From Mycobacterium uberis (GTDB lineage Bacteria; Actinomycetota; Actinomycetes; Mycobacteriales; Mycobacteriaceae), in assembly GCF_003408705.1 (NCBI RefSeq), contig NZ_QAYL01000014.1, positions 25,104 to 89,103 of the forward strand: a stretch of DNA of 64,000 nucleotides, given 5' to 3'. Position 1 is the first letter of the stretch. Every line of letters begins with the position of its first letter. This document shows positions 19,540 through 31,440 of the stretch, one piece after another. Position numbers and translations under genes: made by a program. A model generated the notes under the pieces. That model saw nothing but the letters and a program-made list of their open reading frames with translations, was not told the origin of the DNA and made no database searches.

Positions 19540-20030
19540 TCGTTGAGGTGGTGACGTCGGGTCGGGTTGGGGTCGATCGCTGCTATCCTGGTACGAAGTT
19601 CGATCGCGGCCTCGGCCCCAATTAGCTGGGCCTCCGGTATCAGATAGGGTCTGTTGATCGAGATGAATTAGGAAAAGATGATTTTAGTGAAGCTGGTGAG
19701 GAACCGGAAATTAAGCTTTGCGCGAATGTCTCCGCGGTATATAGCACTACTGTACCGAGGTTACGGCGACGTCCTCGGGGTTGGAAGCTAGCTTGATGGC
19801 GAGCGTTCGAAGGAGACCCAACGTGGACGGATCAGGGGTGGGCGGCGGGAATGCGGTGAACCACATTGTCACTACCCTACACGAGGGTAACGTCGATGTC
19901 ACTCTTGGCTGGTAGCAGTGTCGACAGTGCTCCAACCGGTCCTGCTCCGATAACAACAGCGTGTGATATCGCAGCTCCCGTCAATGGGTTTGGGCAATCC
20001 AACGTTGAGTCTAAGCCAGACTTCCCTATA
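19540..20030 (-). pseudogene. FAD-dependent oxidoreductase/monooxygenase remnant
   Basis: Near 19990 leftward the minus strand reads SHAVVIGAGPVGALSTLLPA then KSDIDVTLV. This is the N-terminal dinucleotide-binding fold with GxGxxG of FAD-dependent oxidoreductases. About 200 bp further on is GLLRTLAIKLASNPED, and near 19600 a tail-like AQLIGAEAAIELRTRIAAID. The total is far shorter than a typical 400-residue enzyme, so large deletions as well as shifts have occurred. Substrate unknown. Confidence 0.45.
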
Positions 20031-20831
20031 CGAGTTTGATGTGTAGAACTCTTGCCCAGCAAACTGTTGTTTCGACGTAGCGATAGCATCTTGGGTGTGT
20101 ATCCCAGTGCCTACGAAGGAGGTGGATATACTCAGAAATCTCAGTGTCGCACACAGTGGTGGTGATGTTTGCGGTGCTGATAAGGCGAACGAGCAGTCAT
20201 GCTGGTGGTTGTGTCGACCACACGAATCACCGAATCGATACTGAAACTTGGGCTATTCCAGTACTTTTTCGATATTAGTGAGCCAATCAGGGTACGGGAA
20301 CGCATCGTCGCACTGATGTCGCTGGTATCGATGACGTGGTGGCATAGTCAGGGAACAATCGTTACGGTGGTCGATACCGTACTTAGTCCAATATGTTCTA
20401 ACACGGTGCGGAAATAGCACAAATCGGCGTCAAAACCCTCGGAAGAGTAGTTTCTGCTGCTAAAATTCATGATAGCGGTCAGCGGCATGCTTCCGAAACG
20501 GATAATTACTGTGAAGATAACTTGGTGGTGTAGCGGTCGAGGTGTTGTCGCAATCCTAATATCACGATATCCGTCATACGTCGTACCGGATGTATCAAGA
20601 AGATGAATACATCACTGCCTAGTGCAAAATAGTCGCCTTCTACTGCTGTGTTGGCCGGTGGTATAATCAGCTCAACGTACGACTTGCGCCACTGTTCGTG
20701 AGGTGGACCCACATGAGGCGTCGGTTGCCACGGCCGAACCGTTCGGGCATTTTGCGGGTTTGATCCGAGGAGGTTCTTCGAAGTGTACCGGGAGTCGCCT
20801 TCGCGCCGGGCGGATTTGCTCAGTGGTGGTG
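20031..20831. other. Gap without recognised features
   Basis: No coherent coding signature, RNA gene or repeat was found on either strand. It separates the FAD-oxidoreductase remnant from the end of lpqH and probably contains part of the junction between the cob block and the rml block. Confidence 0.4.
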
Positions 20832-21335
20832 TTAGCGGCAGGTAGCTTCGATTTCGAAAGGCTTATGGATCTGCTGACCGGCGTTGTCCAAACCACTGGC
20901 TGTCCCGGTGATTTGGTATGTGTTGCCGTTCTTGGTGGCACTGGCGTTTTCGCCGGGGATGCCCTCGGCGAAGGCCATGACCACACCGTCGATGGCGCCG
21001 AGGCCGGCGTTGTGGACTACCGATGCGTCCGGTTCTAAACCAACAATGACGCCAGTGATCATGTCGCCGATCGCGATAGAGAATTTGCCGTTTATCGTCG
21101 AGCACACGACTGGACCACTGATGTTTTGTAGCTGGCTGCCGATGGTGACCTTTGTTTCTCCAGTTGTTGTGGCGGGAGTGCTGCTCGACACAGCGGTAGG
21201 GCTGGGTCCTGTTGTGACGCTCGACGCTGTGGTAGCACTTGACGATGGGGCGGGATTCTGGGTGCCCCCACCGCAGCCCGCCACGCCGACAATGATCGTG
21301 ACGCTGCCAACGGCGACTAACAACCCAGGCCTCAC
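20832..21335 (-). CDS. lpqH: LpqH-family (19 kDa antigen-like) lipoprotein
   Basis: The 167-residue precursor has a short N-terminal signal and a lipobox ending V-A-G-C with the acylated cysteine at position 21. A Ser/Thr/Pro-rich linker to about residue 62 and a beta-rich domain like the 19 kDa antigen follow (VVCSTINGKFSIAIGD, then NASATKNGNTYQITGTASG and FEIEATC). The two domain cysteines that form a disulfide in the family are present. Family members are surface lipoproteins that trigger Toll-like receptor 2. The GTG start overlaps the rmlC stop by 4 bp, an unusual coupling to a rhamnose-synthesis operon. M. tuberculosis lpqH lies elsewhere (Rv3763), so this may be the ortholog relocated or a paralog. 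Confidence 0.85.
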   Translation of the reverse strand: MRPGLLVAVGSVTIIVGVAGCGGGTQNPAPSSSATTASSVTTGPSPTAVSSSTPATTTGETKVTIGSQLQNISGPVVCSTINGKFSIAIGDMITGVIVGLEPDASVVHNAGLGAIDGVVMAFAEGIPGENASATKNGNTYQITGTASGLDNAGQQIHKPFEIEATCR

Positions 21336-21988
21336 CAGGATTCTTCTTTTTCAGTGGTAATTCGCGATGGCTGCGTCCGCTGTTTGCGGCCGAGCTCGAC
21401 GATAAATCTCTGCGTCTCTTCCCAGGTCGGTAGTAGGCCAGATGTGCATACGTCGTCAAGGTTGGGGGCCGTGGCATCGCGCTCGGATAAATGCGGGTCA
21501 ACGCCGTGGACCACCGGCCAATCGATTGCCAGGGTCGGATCTGTAGCGCAGACGGTGTGCTCGCGCGTTGGGTTGTATTCCGCGGAGCATAGGTACATCA
21601 CTGTCGAATTATCTTGCAATGCAAGGAATCCATGTGCTAGACCCTCGGAGATGTAGATGGTCTTCCGGTTGGAGCCGTTTAGCATAACGGAGGTCCAATG
21701 GCCGAATGTTGGTGAACCCAAACGAATATCGGCGACAACATCAAAAACCGAACCGGACACGCAGGTCACATACTTGGCCTGGCTCGGTGGCACTTGCGCG
21801 AAATGCAGGCCACGCAGCACACCGGCCGAGGATACTGAGCAGTTGGCTTGCCGGACGTCTAAGCGGTGACCGGCGAATCCACTGAACTCACGGTCTGTGA
21901 GCCATTCAAAGAACATTCCGCGGGAATCGCCATGAATGATAGGAGTGATCTCCCAGGCACCCGGAATGTCCAGTTCGCGGACGTCCAT
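21332..21988 (-). CDS. rmlC: dTDP-4-dehydrorhamnose 3,5-epimerase RmlC
   Basis: RmlC is the third step to dTDP-L-rhamnose, the sugar linking arabinogalactan to peptidoglycan. The 218-residue protein has the catalytic H62 (VLRGLHFA) and Y132 (MYLCSAEYNP) and the usual cupin core. It runs about 16 residues beyond the M. tuberculosis enzyme, ending in a charged tail with EKEESW. It starts 1 bp after the rmlB stop and overlaps lpqH by 4 bp, so rmlB-rmlC-lpqH look co-transcribed. Confidence 0.95.
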   Translation of the reverse strand: MDVRELDIPGAWEITPIIHGDSRGMFFEWLTDREFSGFAGHRLDVRQANCSVSSAGVLRGLHFAQVPPSQAKYVTCVSGSVFDVVADIRLGSPTFGHWTSVMLNGSNRKTIYISEGLAHGFLALQDNSTVMYLCSAEYNPTREHTVCATDPTLAIDWPVVHGVDPHLSERDATAPNLDDVCTSGLLPTWEETQRFIVELGRKQRTQPSRITTEKEESW

Positions 21989-21989
21989 G

Positions 21990-22994
<1,005 letters not shown>

Positions 22995-23019
22995 CTAGCG
23001 GAGCCCTAGCCAAGTCAAG

Positions 23020-23787
23020 GTCCGGTCACGAATCGGTTCAAGCGACCCGGCCAGTGTTGTCATCCGTGGTGAGGATTTGAACCGGGATATGATCAGCGCC
23101 GGTCACCTGATCGTTGTCCGACCGGGTGACTTCTTTGTCGGAAAGGCCTAGCCGCTTTCAGATTTTTGTGGTAGATAGCCAGGGACCTACATGTCAAGCG
23201 CCTTACGACCCACCGCGTGGGTTTGGTTGGTGGTCAGTACCACTTTAGTGTTCAGGCGTCACGAACGCCGGCCGACGAGTTTACCGGCTTATGCGGTGGT
23301 TCTGGCTTGGTGAGGTTACGGGTGCATCTTGGCGCTGCGTTTGCGCCGTGAAGCACGAGGACCCAACGCCGTGACCACCCGGTCTTTGGCGGGCACGCAA
23401 AAGTCGTTGCATTTGTCCCGGCATGCTACCGCCGCACTGCAGTATTCGTGAGTCGCCTATGGATGGCCGACACCGATACCGCGGGAGTAACGATCCAGGT
23501 AGGCCTTAATCAATCCGATGAAACTACTCGGCCACTGGCTTGGCGGGTGTCGACCCAGGTAAATGTTGATAATGTCAGTGACCACTTGCAGCGTGGTCGT
23601 TGCCTCGAGGATTGGTTCGACCCAAGCCAGCTCGGCGGGCGGTGAGTCATACTACTCAGACGGCTCCGCAGCCTAACGACTCGATATTCTTGGGTATTAC
23701 CACCCCGCGTCCAAACGATCCGAACCGGCCTAGATGGGGCTTCTCGGCTTTCGCACTGGCATGCGCATTGGTCTCAGAGTCGGTCAT
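23020..23787 (-). pseudogene. LLM-class F420-dependent oxidoreductase remnant
   Basis: From ATG 23787 leftward the frame reads AEKPHLGRFGSFGRGVVIPK and IESLGCGAV, then stops. The neighbouring frame continues WVEPILEATTTLQVVTDIIN and SRGIGVGHP. Later come VPAKDRVVTALGPRA and a C-terminal TGADHIPVQILTTDDNTGRV. This is the order of luciferase-like, F420-using flavin-independent oxidoreductases. At least four lesions are visible. Its place between rmlB and infA, on the rmlB strand, corresponds to Rv3463, although I am not certain of orthology. Confidence 0.75.
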
Positions 23788-23890
23788 GGTGTCACCAAAC
23801 TGGTGGCGTGCTATACTTGAACTTCAAGATTAACTCGCCTGGTGTCATGCATTCAGCGGCAATTTTGGTGAAGCCGAATGATGGAGTAAA

Positions 23891-23925
23891 GTAGGGCAAC
23901 GGTGCTTCATTGCCCCTGCTTTTTG
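23891..23925. terminator. Weak hairpin with T-run upstream of infA
   Basis: GGGCAA (23894-23899) can pair with TTGCCC (23910-23915), and CTGCTTTTT follows on the plus strand. The short stem and lack of an intact upstream plus-strand gene make this at best a weak terminator or leader hairpin for the infA operon. Confidence 0.3.
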
Positions 23926-24042
23926 CGTGTTCAGTCCTGGAATTTTCCTGCTACCGGCCCGCGTTTGAAGTTGGTGTGAATGCTGCGCCGGTCCGGGCAC
24001 TTAGAGTGGAACGAGCGGGAAGACAAGGACAGCCGGTAAGTA

Positions 24043-24264
24043 ATGGCCAAGAGGGACGGCGCCATCGAGGTCGAGGGTCGCGTGGTCGAACCCCTGCCCA
24101 ATGCGATGTTTCGTATTGAGCTGGAGAACGGTCACAAGGTCCTCGCCCACATCAGTGGCAAGATGCGGCAGCATTACATCCGCATCCTGCCCGAGGACCG
24201 GGTAGTGGTGGAGTTGTCGCCCTATGATCTGTCTCGGGGACGCATTGTGTACCGGTACAAGTAA
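24043..24264 (+). CDS. infA: Translation initiation factor IF-1
   Basis: This 73-residue S1-type OB-fold protein occupies the ribosomal A site during initiation. The sequence [20 protein letters not shown] and the ending GRIVYRYK are canonical for mycobacteria. It heads the run infA-rpmJ-rpsM-rpsK-rpsD-rpoA-rplQ-truA. The product is slightly unusual in AKR where relatives have AKK. Confidence 0.97.
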   Translation: MAKRDGAIEVEGRVVEPLPNAMFRIELENGHKVLAHISGKMRQHYIRILPEDRVVVELSPYDLSRGRIVYRYK

Positions 24265-24302
24265 CGAGAACGCCCAGACCAGAGAACAGGATCGAGACTG
24301 CG

Positions 24303-24416
24303 GTGAAGGTGAACCCGAGCGTAAAGCCCATGTGTGACAAGTGCCGGGTGATCCGTCGGCACGGGCGGGTCATGGTGATCTGCGCGGATCCACGTCATAA
24401 GCAGCGGCAAGGGTAG
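24303..24416 (+). CDS. rpmJ: 50S ribosomal protein L36
   Basis: This 37-codon gene reads [20 protein letters not shown] and onward, with the zinc-binding residues C11, C14, C27 and H32 of the zinc-containing L36 form. GTG at 24303 is fixed by the conserved N-terminus. It lies 38 bp after infA and is followed by a 186-bp gap that holds a leader for rpsM. Confidence 0.95.
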   Translation: MKVNPSVKPMCDKCRVIRRHGRVMVICADPRHKQRQG

Positions 24417-24602
24417 CTCTGGCGCAAGCAACTGAATGCAGACCTCCCAATGCCATTGCGCGGCTGGTATCAATCAGATGGGCCGCTCAGCCATGCCCGG
24501 ACGGAGGCCGGGGCCCGCACCCAAAGTCTTTAAATTTTGGGCGCAGGGAACGGACTGGGACCAAACCTCCGCTTGAGATAGATAAATGAGGAAACGCCAC
24601 CC

Positions 24603-24977
24603 ATGGCTCGACTAGTCGGCGTCGACTTGCCGCGCGACAAGCGGATGGAGGTCGCCCTGACCTACATCTATGGCATTGGCCGCACCCGCTCCAACGAAAT
24701 CTTGGAGGCCGCCGGCATTGACCGGAACCTACGGACCAGGGATCTCACCGATGACCAGCTGACTCATCTGCGCGACTACATCGAAGCCAACTTCAAGGTG
24801 GAAGGTGACTTGCGTCGCGAAGTGCAGGCCGACATCCGCCGCAAGATGGAGATCGGCTGCTATCAAGGTCTGCGGCACCGCCACGGCCTGCCGGTGCGCG
24901 GCCAGCGGACCAAGACCAATGCGCGGACCCGCAAAGGCCCTAAGCGCACCATCGCAGGCAAGAAGAAAGCCAGATAA
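24603..24977 (+). CDS. rpsM: 30S ribosomal protein S13
   Basis: This 124-residue S13 binds the head of the 30S subunit and contacts the tRNAs. It begins [20 protein letters not shown] and ends in the basic tail AGKKKAR. The helix-hairpin motif GRTRSNEI is intact. A 3-bp gap to rpsK implies coupling. Confidence 0.97.
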   Translation: MARLVGVDLPRDKRMEVALTYIYGIGRTRSNEILEAAGIDRNLRTRDLTDDQLTHLRDYIEANFKVEGDLRREVQADIRRKMEIGCYQGLRHRHGLPVRGQRTKTNARTRKGPKRTIAGKKKAR

Positions 24978-24980
24978 CCC

Positions 24981-25397
24981 ATGTCACCGAAGAAGGTAAG
25001 CGGGGCGAGTCCTAAGAAGGGACAGAAGACCCGTAAGCGGGAAAAGAAGAACATCCCGCACGGTGCAGCGCATATCAAGAGCACCTTCAACAACACAATC
25101 GTGACCATCACTGACCCGCAGGGCAACGTCATTGCTTGGGCGTCATCGGGCCATGTTGGTTTCAAGGGCTCACGGAAATCAACCCCGTTCGCTGCGCAGT
25201 TGGCCGCCGAGAACGCTGCACGCAAAGCTCAGGAGCACGGAGTGCGCAAGGTTGATGTCTTCGTGAAGGGCCCGGGTTCGGGTCGGGAGACCGCGATCCG
25301 GTCGCTCCAGGCCGCTGGTCTGGAGGTCGGCGCGATTGCCGACGTCACTCCCCAGCCGCACAATGGCTGCCGTCCGCCCAAGCGTAGAAGGGTCTAG
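24981..25397 (+). CDS. rpsK: 30S ribosomal protein S11
   Basis: This 138-residue platform protein near the 3' end of 16S rRNA reads [20 protein letters not shown] and ends [13 protein letters not shown], as in all S11 proteins. Full length with no lesions. It is 3 bp after rpsM and 9 bp before rpsD. Confidence 0.97.
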   Translation: MSPKKVSGASPKKGQKTRKREKKNIPHGAAHIKSTFNNTIVTITDPQGNVIAWASSGHVGFKGSRKSTPFAAQLAAENAARKAQEHGVRKVDVFVKGPGSGRETAIRSLQAAGLEVGAIADVTPQPHNGCRPPKRRRV

Positions 25398-25406
25398 GAG
25401 ATAATC

Positions 25407-26012
25407 ATGGCTCGTTACACTGGACCCATCACTCGCAAATCACGCCGGTTTCGCATCGACCTCGTCGGCGGCGACCAGGCGTTCGAGAAGCGTCCCTACC
25501 CGCCTGGCCAACATGGCCGTGCGCGGATCAAGGAAAGTGAATACCTCCTGCAGCTACAGGAGAAACAGAAGGCTCGCTTCACCTACGGCGTCATGGAAAA
25601 GCAGTTCCGTCGCTACTACGAAGAGGCTGTGCGGCAGCCCGGTAAGACGGGTGAGGAACTGCTGAAGATCCTGGAAAGCCGGCTCGACAACGTGATCTAT
25701 CGCGCTGGGCTGGCACGTACCCGCCGGATGGCTCGTCAGCTGGTCAACCACGGGCACTTCAGTGTCAATGGTATGCATGTCAACGTCCCCAGCTACCGGG
25801 TCTCACAATACGACATAATCGATGTGCGGGGTAAGTCGTTCAACACGGTGCCGTTCCAGATCGCGCGGGAGACGGCGGGTGACCGACCGATCCCGAGTTG
25901 GCTCCAGGTCGTCGGCGAATGTCAGCGTGTCCTGATTCACCAATTACCTGAGCGTGCGCAGATCGATGTGCCGCTCACTGAGCAGCTGATTGTCGAGTAC
26001 TACTCGAAGTAA
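25407..26012 (+). CDS. rpsD: 30S ribosomal protein S4
   Basis: This 201-residue S4 nucleates 30S assembly. The N-terminal domain reads ARYTGPITRKSRRFRIDLVG and lacks the zinc-binding cysteine cluster, so it is the cysteine-free form normal for mycobacteria. The S4 RNA-binding domain is at about residues 90-155 (SRLDNVIYRAGLARTRRMAR). A ribosome binding site AGGAG lies 5' of the ATG. Confidence 0.97.
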   Translation: MARYTGPITRKSRRFRIDLVGGDQAFEKRPYPPGQHGRARIKESEYLLQLQEKQKARFTYGVMEKQFRRYYEEAVRQPGKTGEELLKILESRLDNVIYRAGLARTRRMARQLVNHGHFSVNGMHVNVPSYRVSQYDIIDVRGKSFNTVPFQIARETAGDRPIPSWLQVVGECQRVLIHQLPERAQIDVPLTEQLIVEYYSK

Positions 26013-26050
26013 AATGCAGACTTCATACCGCCGCATTCGCACCGGTATGA

Positions 26051-27142
<1,092 letters not shown>

Positions 27143-27173
27143 AGCCTTTCGTATCTAGACAGGAGCGCCAGCA

Positions 27174-27686
27174 ATGCCCAAACCCACCAAGGGCTCTCGC
27201 CTCGGCGGATCGTCTTCGCACCAGAAGGCCCTTCTGGCTAACCTGGCCACGTCGCTGTTCGAGCATGGCCGGATCAAGACGACAGAGTCGAAGGCTCGGG
27301 CGCTGCGACCGTACGCGGAGAAACTGATCACGCATGCGAAAAAGGGCACGCTGCACAACCGTCGAGAGGTCCTGAAGAAGATTCGCGATAAAGACGTGGT
27401 GCACGCCTTGTTCGCGGAGATTGGGCCTTTTTTCGCCGACCGCGAGGGCGGGTACACTCGTATCATCAAAATCGAGGCGCGCAAGGGGGACAACGCTCCG
27501 ATGGCTGTGATCGAACTGGTGCGGGAGAAGACAGTAACATCCGAGGCTGGCCGGGCCCGTCGGATGGCCGTCACTTCGGCCAAAACCACGCAGGCCCAAG
27601 AGAAGCTGGACCAGACGGAGGTGACTGAAGCGGCGTCGACCGAGGAGGGCCCCGCCAGTGAGCCTAACGAGGTCGCCGAAAATTAG
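27174..27686 (+). CDS. rplQ: 50S ribosomal protein L17
   Basis: The 170-residue product carries the L17 core ([20 protein letters not shown], then [20 protein letters not shown]) plus the mycobacterial acidic and alanine-rich extension after about residue 120 ([19 protein letters not shown]). L17 lies near the peptide tunnel exit. Its 3' end overlaps truA by 29 bp. Confidence 0.97.
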   Translation: MPKPTKGSRLGGSSSHQKALLANLATSLFEHGRIKTTESKARALRPYAEKLITHAKKGTLHNRREVLKKIRDKDVVHALFAEIGPFFADREGGYTRIIKIEARKGDNAPMAVIELVREKTVTSEAGRARRMAVTSAKTTQAQEKLDQTEVTEAASTEEGPASEPNEVAEN

Positions 27687-28527
27687 TGAGGATGTCCGTC
27701 TTAGGCTCGACATTGCCTACGAAGGAACCGATTTCGCAGGCTGGGCGGTCCAGACTGGACAGCGCACGGTCGCTGGCGTACTTGATGAAGCGTTGACGAC
27801 TATTTTCCGCACGCCGGTGCGGCTGCGCGCCGCTGGGCGTACCGACGCCGGTGTACATGCCACCGGGCAGGTGGCCCACGTCGATATTTCCTGCGCCGCC
27901 TTGTCGAAGGTCTATCCACGTTCACCACGCGCCGGTGATCCGGAATTCCTGCCGCTGCTACGGCGCCTAGGTCGGTTCCTGCCCGCTGATGTACGAGTCC
28001 TCGATATCTCCCGTACACCAGTAGGTTTCGATGCCAGGTTCTCAGCTTTGCGGCGTCACTACCGGTATCGACTGTCGACAGCGCCGTACGGTGTGCAACC
28101 ACACCAGGCGCGCTACGTAACTGCCTGGCCGCGTGACCTGGACCTGGCTGCAATGTCAGCTGCATCGCGAGATTTGCTGGGGTTGCATGACTTTGCGGCG
28201 TTCTGCCGTCATCGCGACGGCGCCACCGCCATACGTGAACTGCAGCGGTTGGACTGGTCGCGGGATGGTTACTTGATCACCGCGCATGTCACCGCTGATG
28301 CATTTTGCTGGTCGATGGTAAGGTCACTGGTAGGAGCGTTGCTGGCTGTTGGCGACCACCGGCGGACCACCGGCTGGTGCGGTGAATTGCTCACCGCGGC
28401 AAGCCGGTCCAGCGACTTCGTGGCAGCGCCGCCGCACGGATTGACATTGATCCGTGTCGACTATCCACCCGACGATGAACTGGCTGCGCGGGCGCTGATT
28501 ACCCGGGACCTGCGCTCGTCGAGCTAG
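27658..28527 (+). CDS. truA: tRNA pseudouridine(38-40) synthase TruA
   Basis: TruA isomerises uridines 38-40 in the anticodon stem. The catalytic aspartate is D63 in [15 protein letters not shown], and the dimerisation and C-terminal blocks are intact through [23 protein letters not shown] at 27658 gives MSLTRSPK, matching the M. tuberculosis N-terminus, and requires a 29-bp overlap with rplQ. The product is 289 residues. It is the last intact gene before the decayed ESX-4 neighbourhood. Confidence 0.93.
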   Translation: MSLTRSPKISEDVRLRLDIAYEGTDFAGWAVQTGQRTVAGVLDEALTTIFRTPVRLRAAGRTDAGVHATGQVAHVDISCAALSKVYPRSPRAGDPEFLPLLRRLGRFLPADVRVLDISRTPVGFDARFSALRRHYRYRLSTAPYGVQPHQARYVTAWPRDLDLAAMSAASRDLLGLHDFAAFCRHRDGATAIRELQRLDWSRDGYLITAHVTADAFCWSMVRSLVGALLAVGDHRRTTGWCGELLTAASRSSDFVAAPPHGLTLIRVDYPPDDELAARALITRDLRSSS

Positions 28528-28544
28528 ATCTTATGGGCGACGAA

Positions 28545-29330
28545 ACTTGCGGCCTGGCTGGTCGGTGCACCTGCATCGCTTCGGTTTTCCGGAGGGACTA
28601 GGCATTAGCAGCTGCGGCCCACACCGGGCACTTGGATGGCCGTATTCGGCCAGCAACCTGGACTCAACAAAAGCCGCTGCCTGGGTGGTGTGTACACGGG
28701 GACGTAGCCCTCGGTGTGTCCGTGCCAACTCGTTGCCCGGACTGGCATGGCACATCGGGTCGTTGGGATTACATAAGTCGATCGCCTCGGCAGCGATCTG
28801 TCAGCACGGTCGGCCACATTGCCGAAAACGGCGACCGTCGCCACTTTGTCAGCGTATTGGGCTGGTAAAGTCCTTCCCCAGTTGATGCCGCCAATCGGAA
28901 CCCTGCTGACAAAGTCGATCATATCTGCACTCTAATGAATAGCCGTCCGGCACCAAACCGGGTATTGAGGCATGATGACACCATGGATTTGACGTGTTAA
29001 ATTATGTCGTTGGTGCCGTTATCGGTATGCAGTTACAAGCGGCTGGCGGCATAGTTCACCGCGTACACCCGGATGTTCATAACTGGTTTGCTCGCGCAGC
29101 GAGTCGACGAATATTTCGTCGACCTGGCCGATGCCTAATACCGCAGGCAAAGACCGCACTCGGCGGCTGGGCAGTCGTCTACGCAGGCCACCGGGACCGT
29201 GCGCCGGGTGATGGACGATATGGCAGTAGCGACTAGAGCGGGTGATGCCCAAGCCGATCCAGCACTGTATATGACGATCATACACGCCGAAATTTTACCC
29301 GTAACCAGACTGGAACAAACATTGCGGCTG
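28545..29330 (-). pseudogene. Cutinase-family serine esterase remnant
   Basis: Reading leftward, pieces in order include GQVDEIFVDSLREQT and MNIRVYAVNYAASRL near 29060-29130. ADKVATVAVFGNVADRAD follows near 28830, then IDLCNPNDPMCHASPGNE near 28745 and a TEGYVPVYTTQAAAFVESRL end near 28670. These match secreted mycobacterial cutinase-like esterases. The active-site GxSxG segment is not readable, and several shifts are present. Location and strand next to truA correspond to cut3/cut4 (Rv3451/Rv3452). Confidence 0.7.
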
Positions 29331-30120
29331 TGGATGGATGACGCAGCAACGTTGGTTTGCAACCTACCGTGAGGTCCAACGCGGCCGGAACGGATTTGGG
29401 AGAAGATGATGCGTCATCCGAGCAGGATTGGTTCAACACCAGAATCCGCGTTACCTCGGATACCGTTCTCCGTCAACGTCGTCGATGCAGCCGCAACAGA
29501 GGCGCCACGTTGAGACGGCTGGTAGCGCATAGCCCGCATAGCCATCAGACCGCTGGACTTCTCGGGTTGCGCTCCTCCAAGATAGCGACGATCGTTGATA
29601 TCAGCGTCACTACGGGCGCCACGGCAGGCAGAGTCATAGTCGATGACGGCGGTGTCGTACTGACCTGAGATGCAGTACAGGCTCTGGATCGGATGCGGAT
29701 AACAGTGCCCTTTTCGAACTCGGATTGACGGCACCGTAACCCGTTTCCGATCTTTGGGTATCCTGTTGTTCAGAGGCGAGGTGCCTCCGGTTGTTGTGCT
29801 GATTATCGCCGTTCCACGGTGGTAGGTTAGATATGACTAACGAGTTGCCAGCGACGTTCGCGATGGTGGATATCGCGATTCCTCCATCGCCGGTGTTACT
29901 GCGGTCGCTATCGTCAGACTCTATTGCTATTGCTTTATGGAGCAGTCCGGATCAACATCAGATACCATAGAGCCGGCACAGAGAACAGGACGACCTGTCC
30001 GAGGGGCGTGACCAGGCGGTGCAGTCCGCTTACGCGGTGAGATAAGCCAAACCGTGAAATCGGATGGAAACGAATTGGGTGTCGACGTGGTCATATTTTA
30101 GTATCAACATAGCGACCGGA
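29331..30120. other. Decayed stretch in the ESX-4 position
   Basis: In M. tuberculosis this interval holds eccB4, mycP4, eccD4 and eccC4. Here fewer than 800 bp remain between the cutinase and esxU remnants. I could not match any fragment securely to those genes. Most of the secretion machinery has therefore been deleted, not just mutated. Confidence 0.5.
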
Positions 30121-30130
30121 AGGTAATTAG

Positions 30131-30430
30131 GTGAGTGCGAACACATTGAGCATAGATTTTGATTCTATGTGCTTAGCTGCAGTCACAACAGACAGCCGAA
30201 GTGAAGAAATCCGGGTAATGCTGTAAATTTTATATTTGGTCGGATGAGCAGTATGTCGTCGGTGTAGGGTGGATTTGTGGTCGTACGCTTCAGCGATGTG
30301 GAGGATCGCTGGAACACCGATTCGCTGCGGTTTTAGCGTGTCTTGTGCACCATCGCTATAAACCATTCGGTATAATGAGGCTGTGTGGAGCCATGCCCGC
30401 CACATTGCCGTAGCCTGCGGAAACCTTATG
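30131..30430 (+). pseudogene. esxU: EsxU remnant (WXG100 family, ESX-4)
   Basis: The frame from GTG 30131 reads SANTLSIDFDSMCLAAVTTD then SRSEEIRVML before a stop, matching the Rv3445c N-terminus. After the lost WxG region, FSDVEDRWNTDSLRF appears near 30275 and an HARHIAVACGN-like end near 30395. At least one stop and one frame change are present. The WXG100 partner esxT follows, also dead. Confidence 0.75.
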
Positions 30431-30449
30431 ATTGGGAGGGGATCGCCCG

Positions 30450-30751
30450 TGGATCCGGTGTGGTCCGAATAGTTTCGGCGACATGAATACGCCATTCGCC
30501 GGAAAATCCACACACGTCGGCCCGCTTCACCGCCGTGCTGGAACACTTGAGACCACAAATCGCGCCCGTTGCGGCGATGGTGGACTCATGCAGCGGCGGC
30601 TACTTGCCAGGTTGAGCGGCTCAAGTGGCATCAGGCGGCCACCGCGCTCAAGCTCAATGAGATCCTGGCTGACTTGGCTAATGCAGTACGCGACGGCGCC
30701 GATGATATGGCCAACATTGACCGTCGGGCTGTCGGCGTCTGGGTAAGGTAG
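30450..30751 (+). pseudogene. esxT: EsxT remnant (WXG100 family, ESX-4)
   Basis: The remnant starts near VDPVWSE (30450) with an in-frame TAG at the equivalent of the NFD segment, then HEYAIRRKIHT. A shift leads to ARFTAVLEHLRPQIAPVAAM, and another leads to VERLKWHQAATALKLNEILA plus the ending NIDRRAVGVWVR. The order and ending match Rv3444c. Two frameshifts and one stop inactivate it. Confidence 0.85.
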
Positions 30752-30996
30752 CTACGCCCAACAGATCTGTGTGGTCTCGACAGAGACAGAGCCGTCGGGG
30801 CCACGCAGTCATTTTGACCTGCGGGGATGCACGTCGGTAAACTCCGCCCTTGGCGTGCGGGTACACGGGGATCTCAGGTCAATGTCGGTCGCCGAGACCA
30901 ACCCCGCGTTGGACCAACCAGGGCCGTCGGATCGGCACCCGGGTCATACCGGGATCTAGGAACCGGGTTAAACCTGAAACGAGAGGGGTAAGCGCT

Positions 30997-31440
30997 GTGT
31001 CTACATACGCGCCCAAGGCGGGTGACAGCACGCGGTCGTGGTATATTATCGATGCCACGGACGTGGTGCTTGGCCGCCTTGCTGTTGTAGCGGCCAACCT
31101 GTTGCGTGGCAAGCATAAACCTACGTTCGCTCCCAATGTCGATGGCGGTGACTTCGTCATCATTATCAATGCTGACAAGGTCGCCATCAGCGGCGACAAA
31201 CTGCAGCATAAGATGGCTTACTTCCACTCAGGGTATCCCGGTGGCTTGCGCAAACGCCCCATTGGTGAGTTGATGCAAAAGCACCCCGACCGTGTCGTAG
31301 AGAAAGCTATCGTCGGCATGTTGCCCAAGAACAAGCTCAGCCGCCAGGTCCAGCGAAAGCTTCGCGTCTATGCCGGGCCAGAGCATCCGCATGCCGCTCA
31401 ACAACCGGTCCCATTCGAGATTAAGCAGGTGGCGCAGTGA
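30997..31440 (+). CDS. rplM: 50S ribosomal protein L13
   Basis: This 147-residue L13 is an early 50S assembly protein. GTG at 30997 is chosen over an upstream in-frame start at 30850. It follows GAGAGGGG with good spacing, reproduces the [10 protein letters not shown]-terminus of mycobacteria, and gives the usual length. Conserved blocks [20 protein letters not shown] and [14 protein letters not shown] are intact. It overlaps rpsI by 4 bp. Confidence 0.96.
   Translation: MSTYAPKAGDSTRSWYIIDATDVVLGRLAVVAANLLRGKHKPTFAPNVDGGDFVIIINADKVAISGDKLQHKMAYFHSGYPGGLRKRPIGELMQKHPDRVVEKAIVGMLPKNKLSRQVQRKLRVYAGPEHPHAAQQPVPFEIKQVAQ

Noticed and set aside
30850..30996. Upstream start for ribosomal protein L13
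   Set aside because: The added 49 residues have no counterpart in L13. GTG at 30997 follows a strong ribosome binding site.
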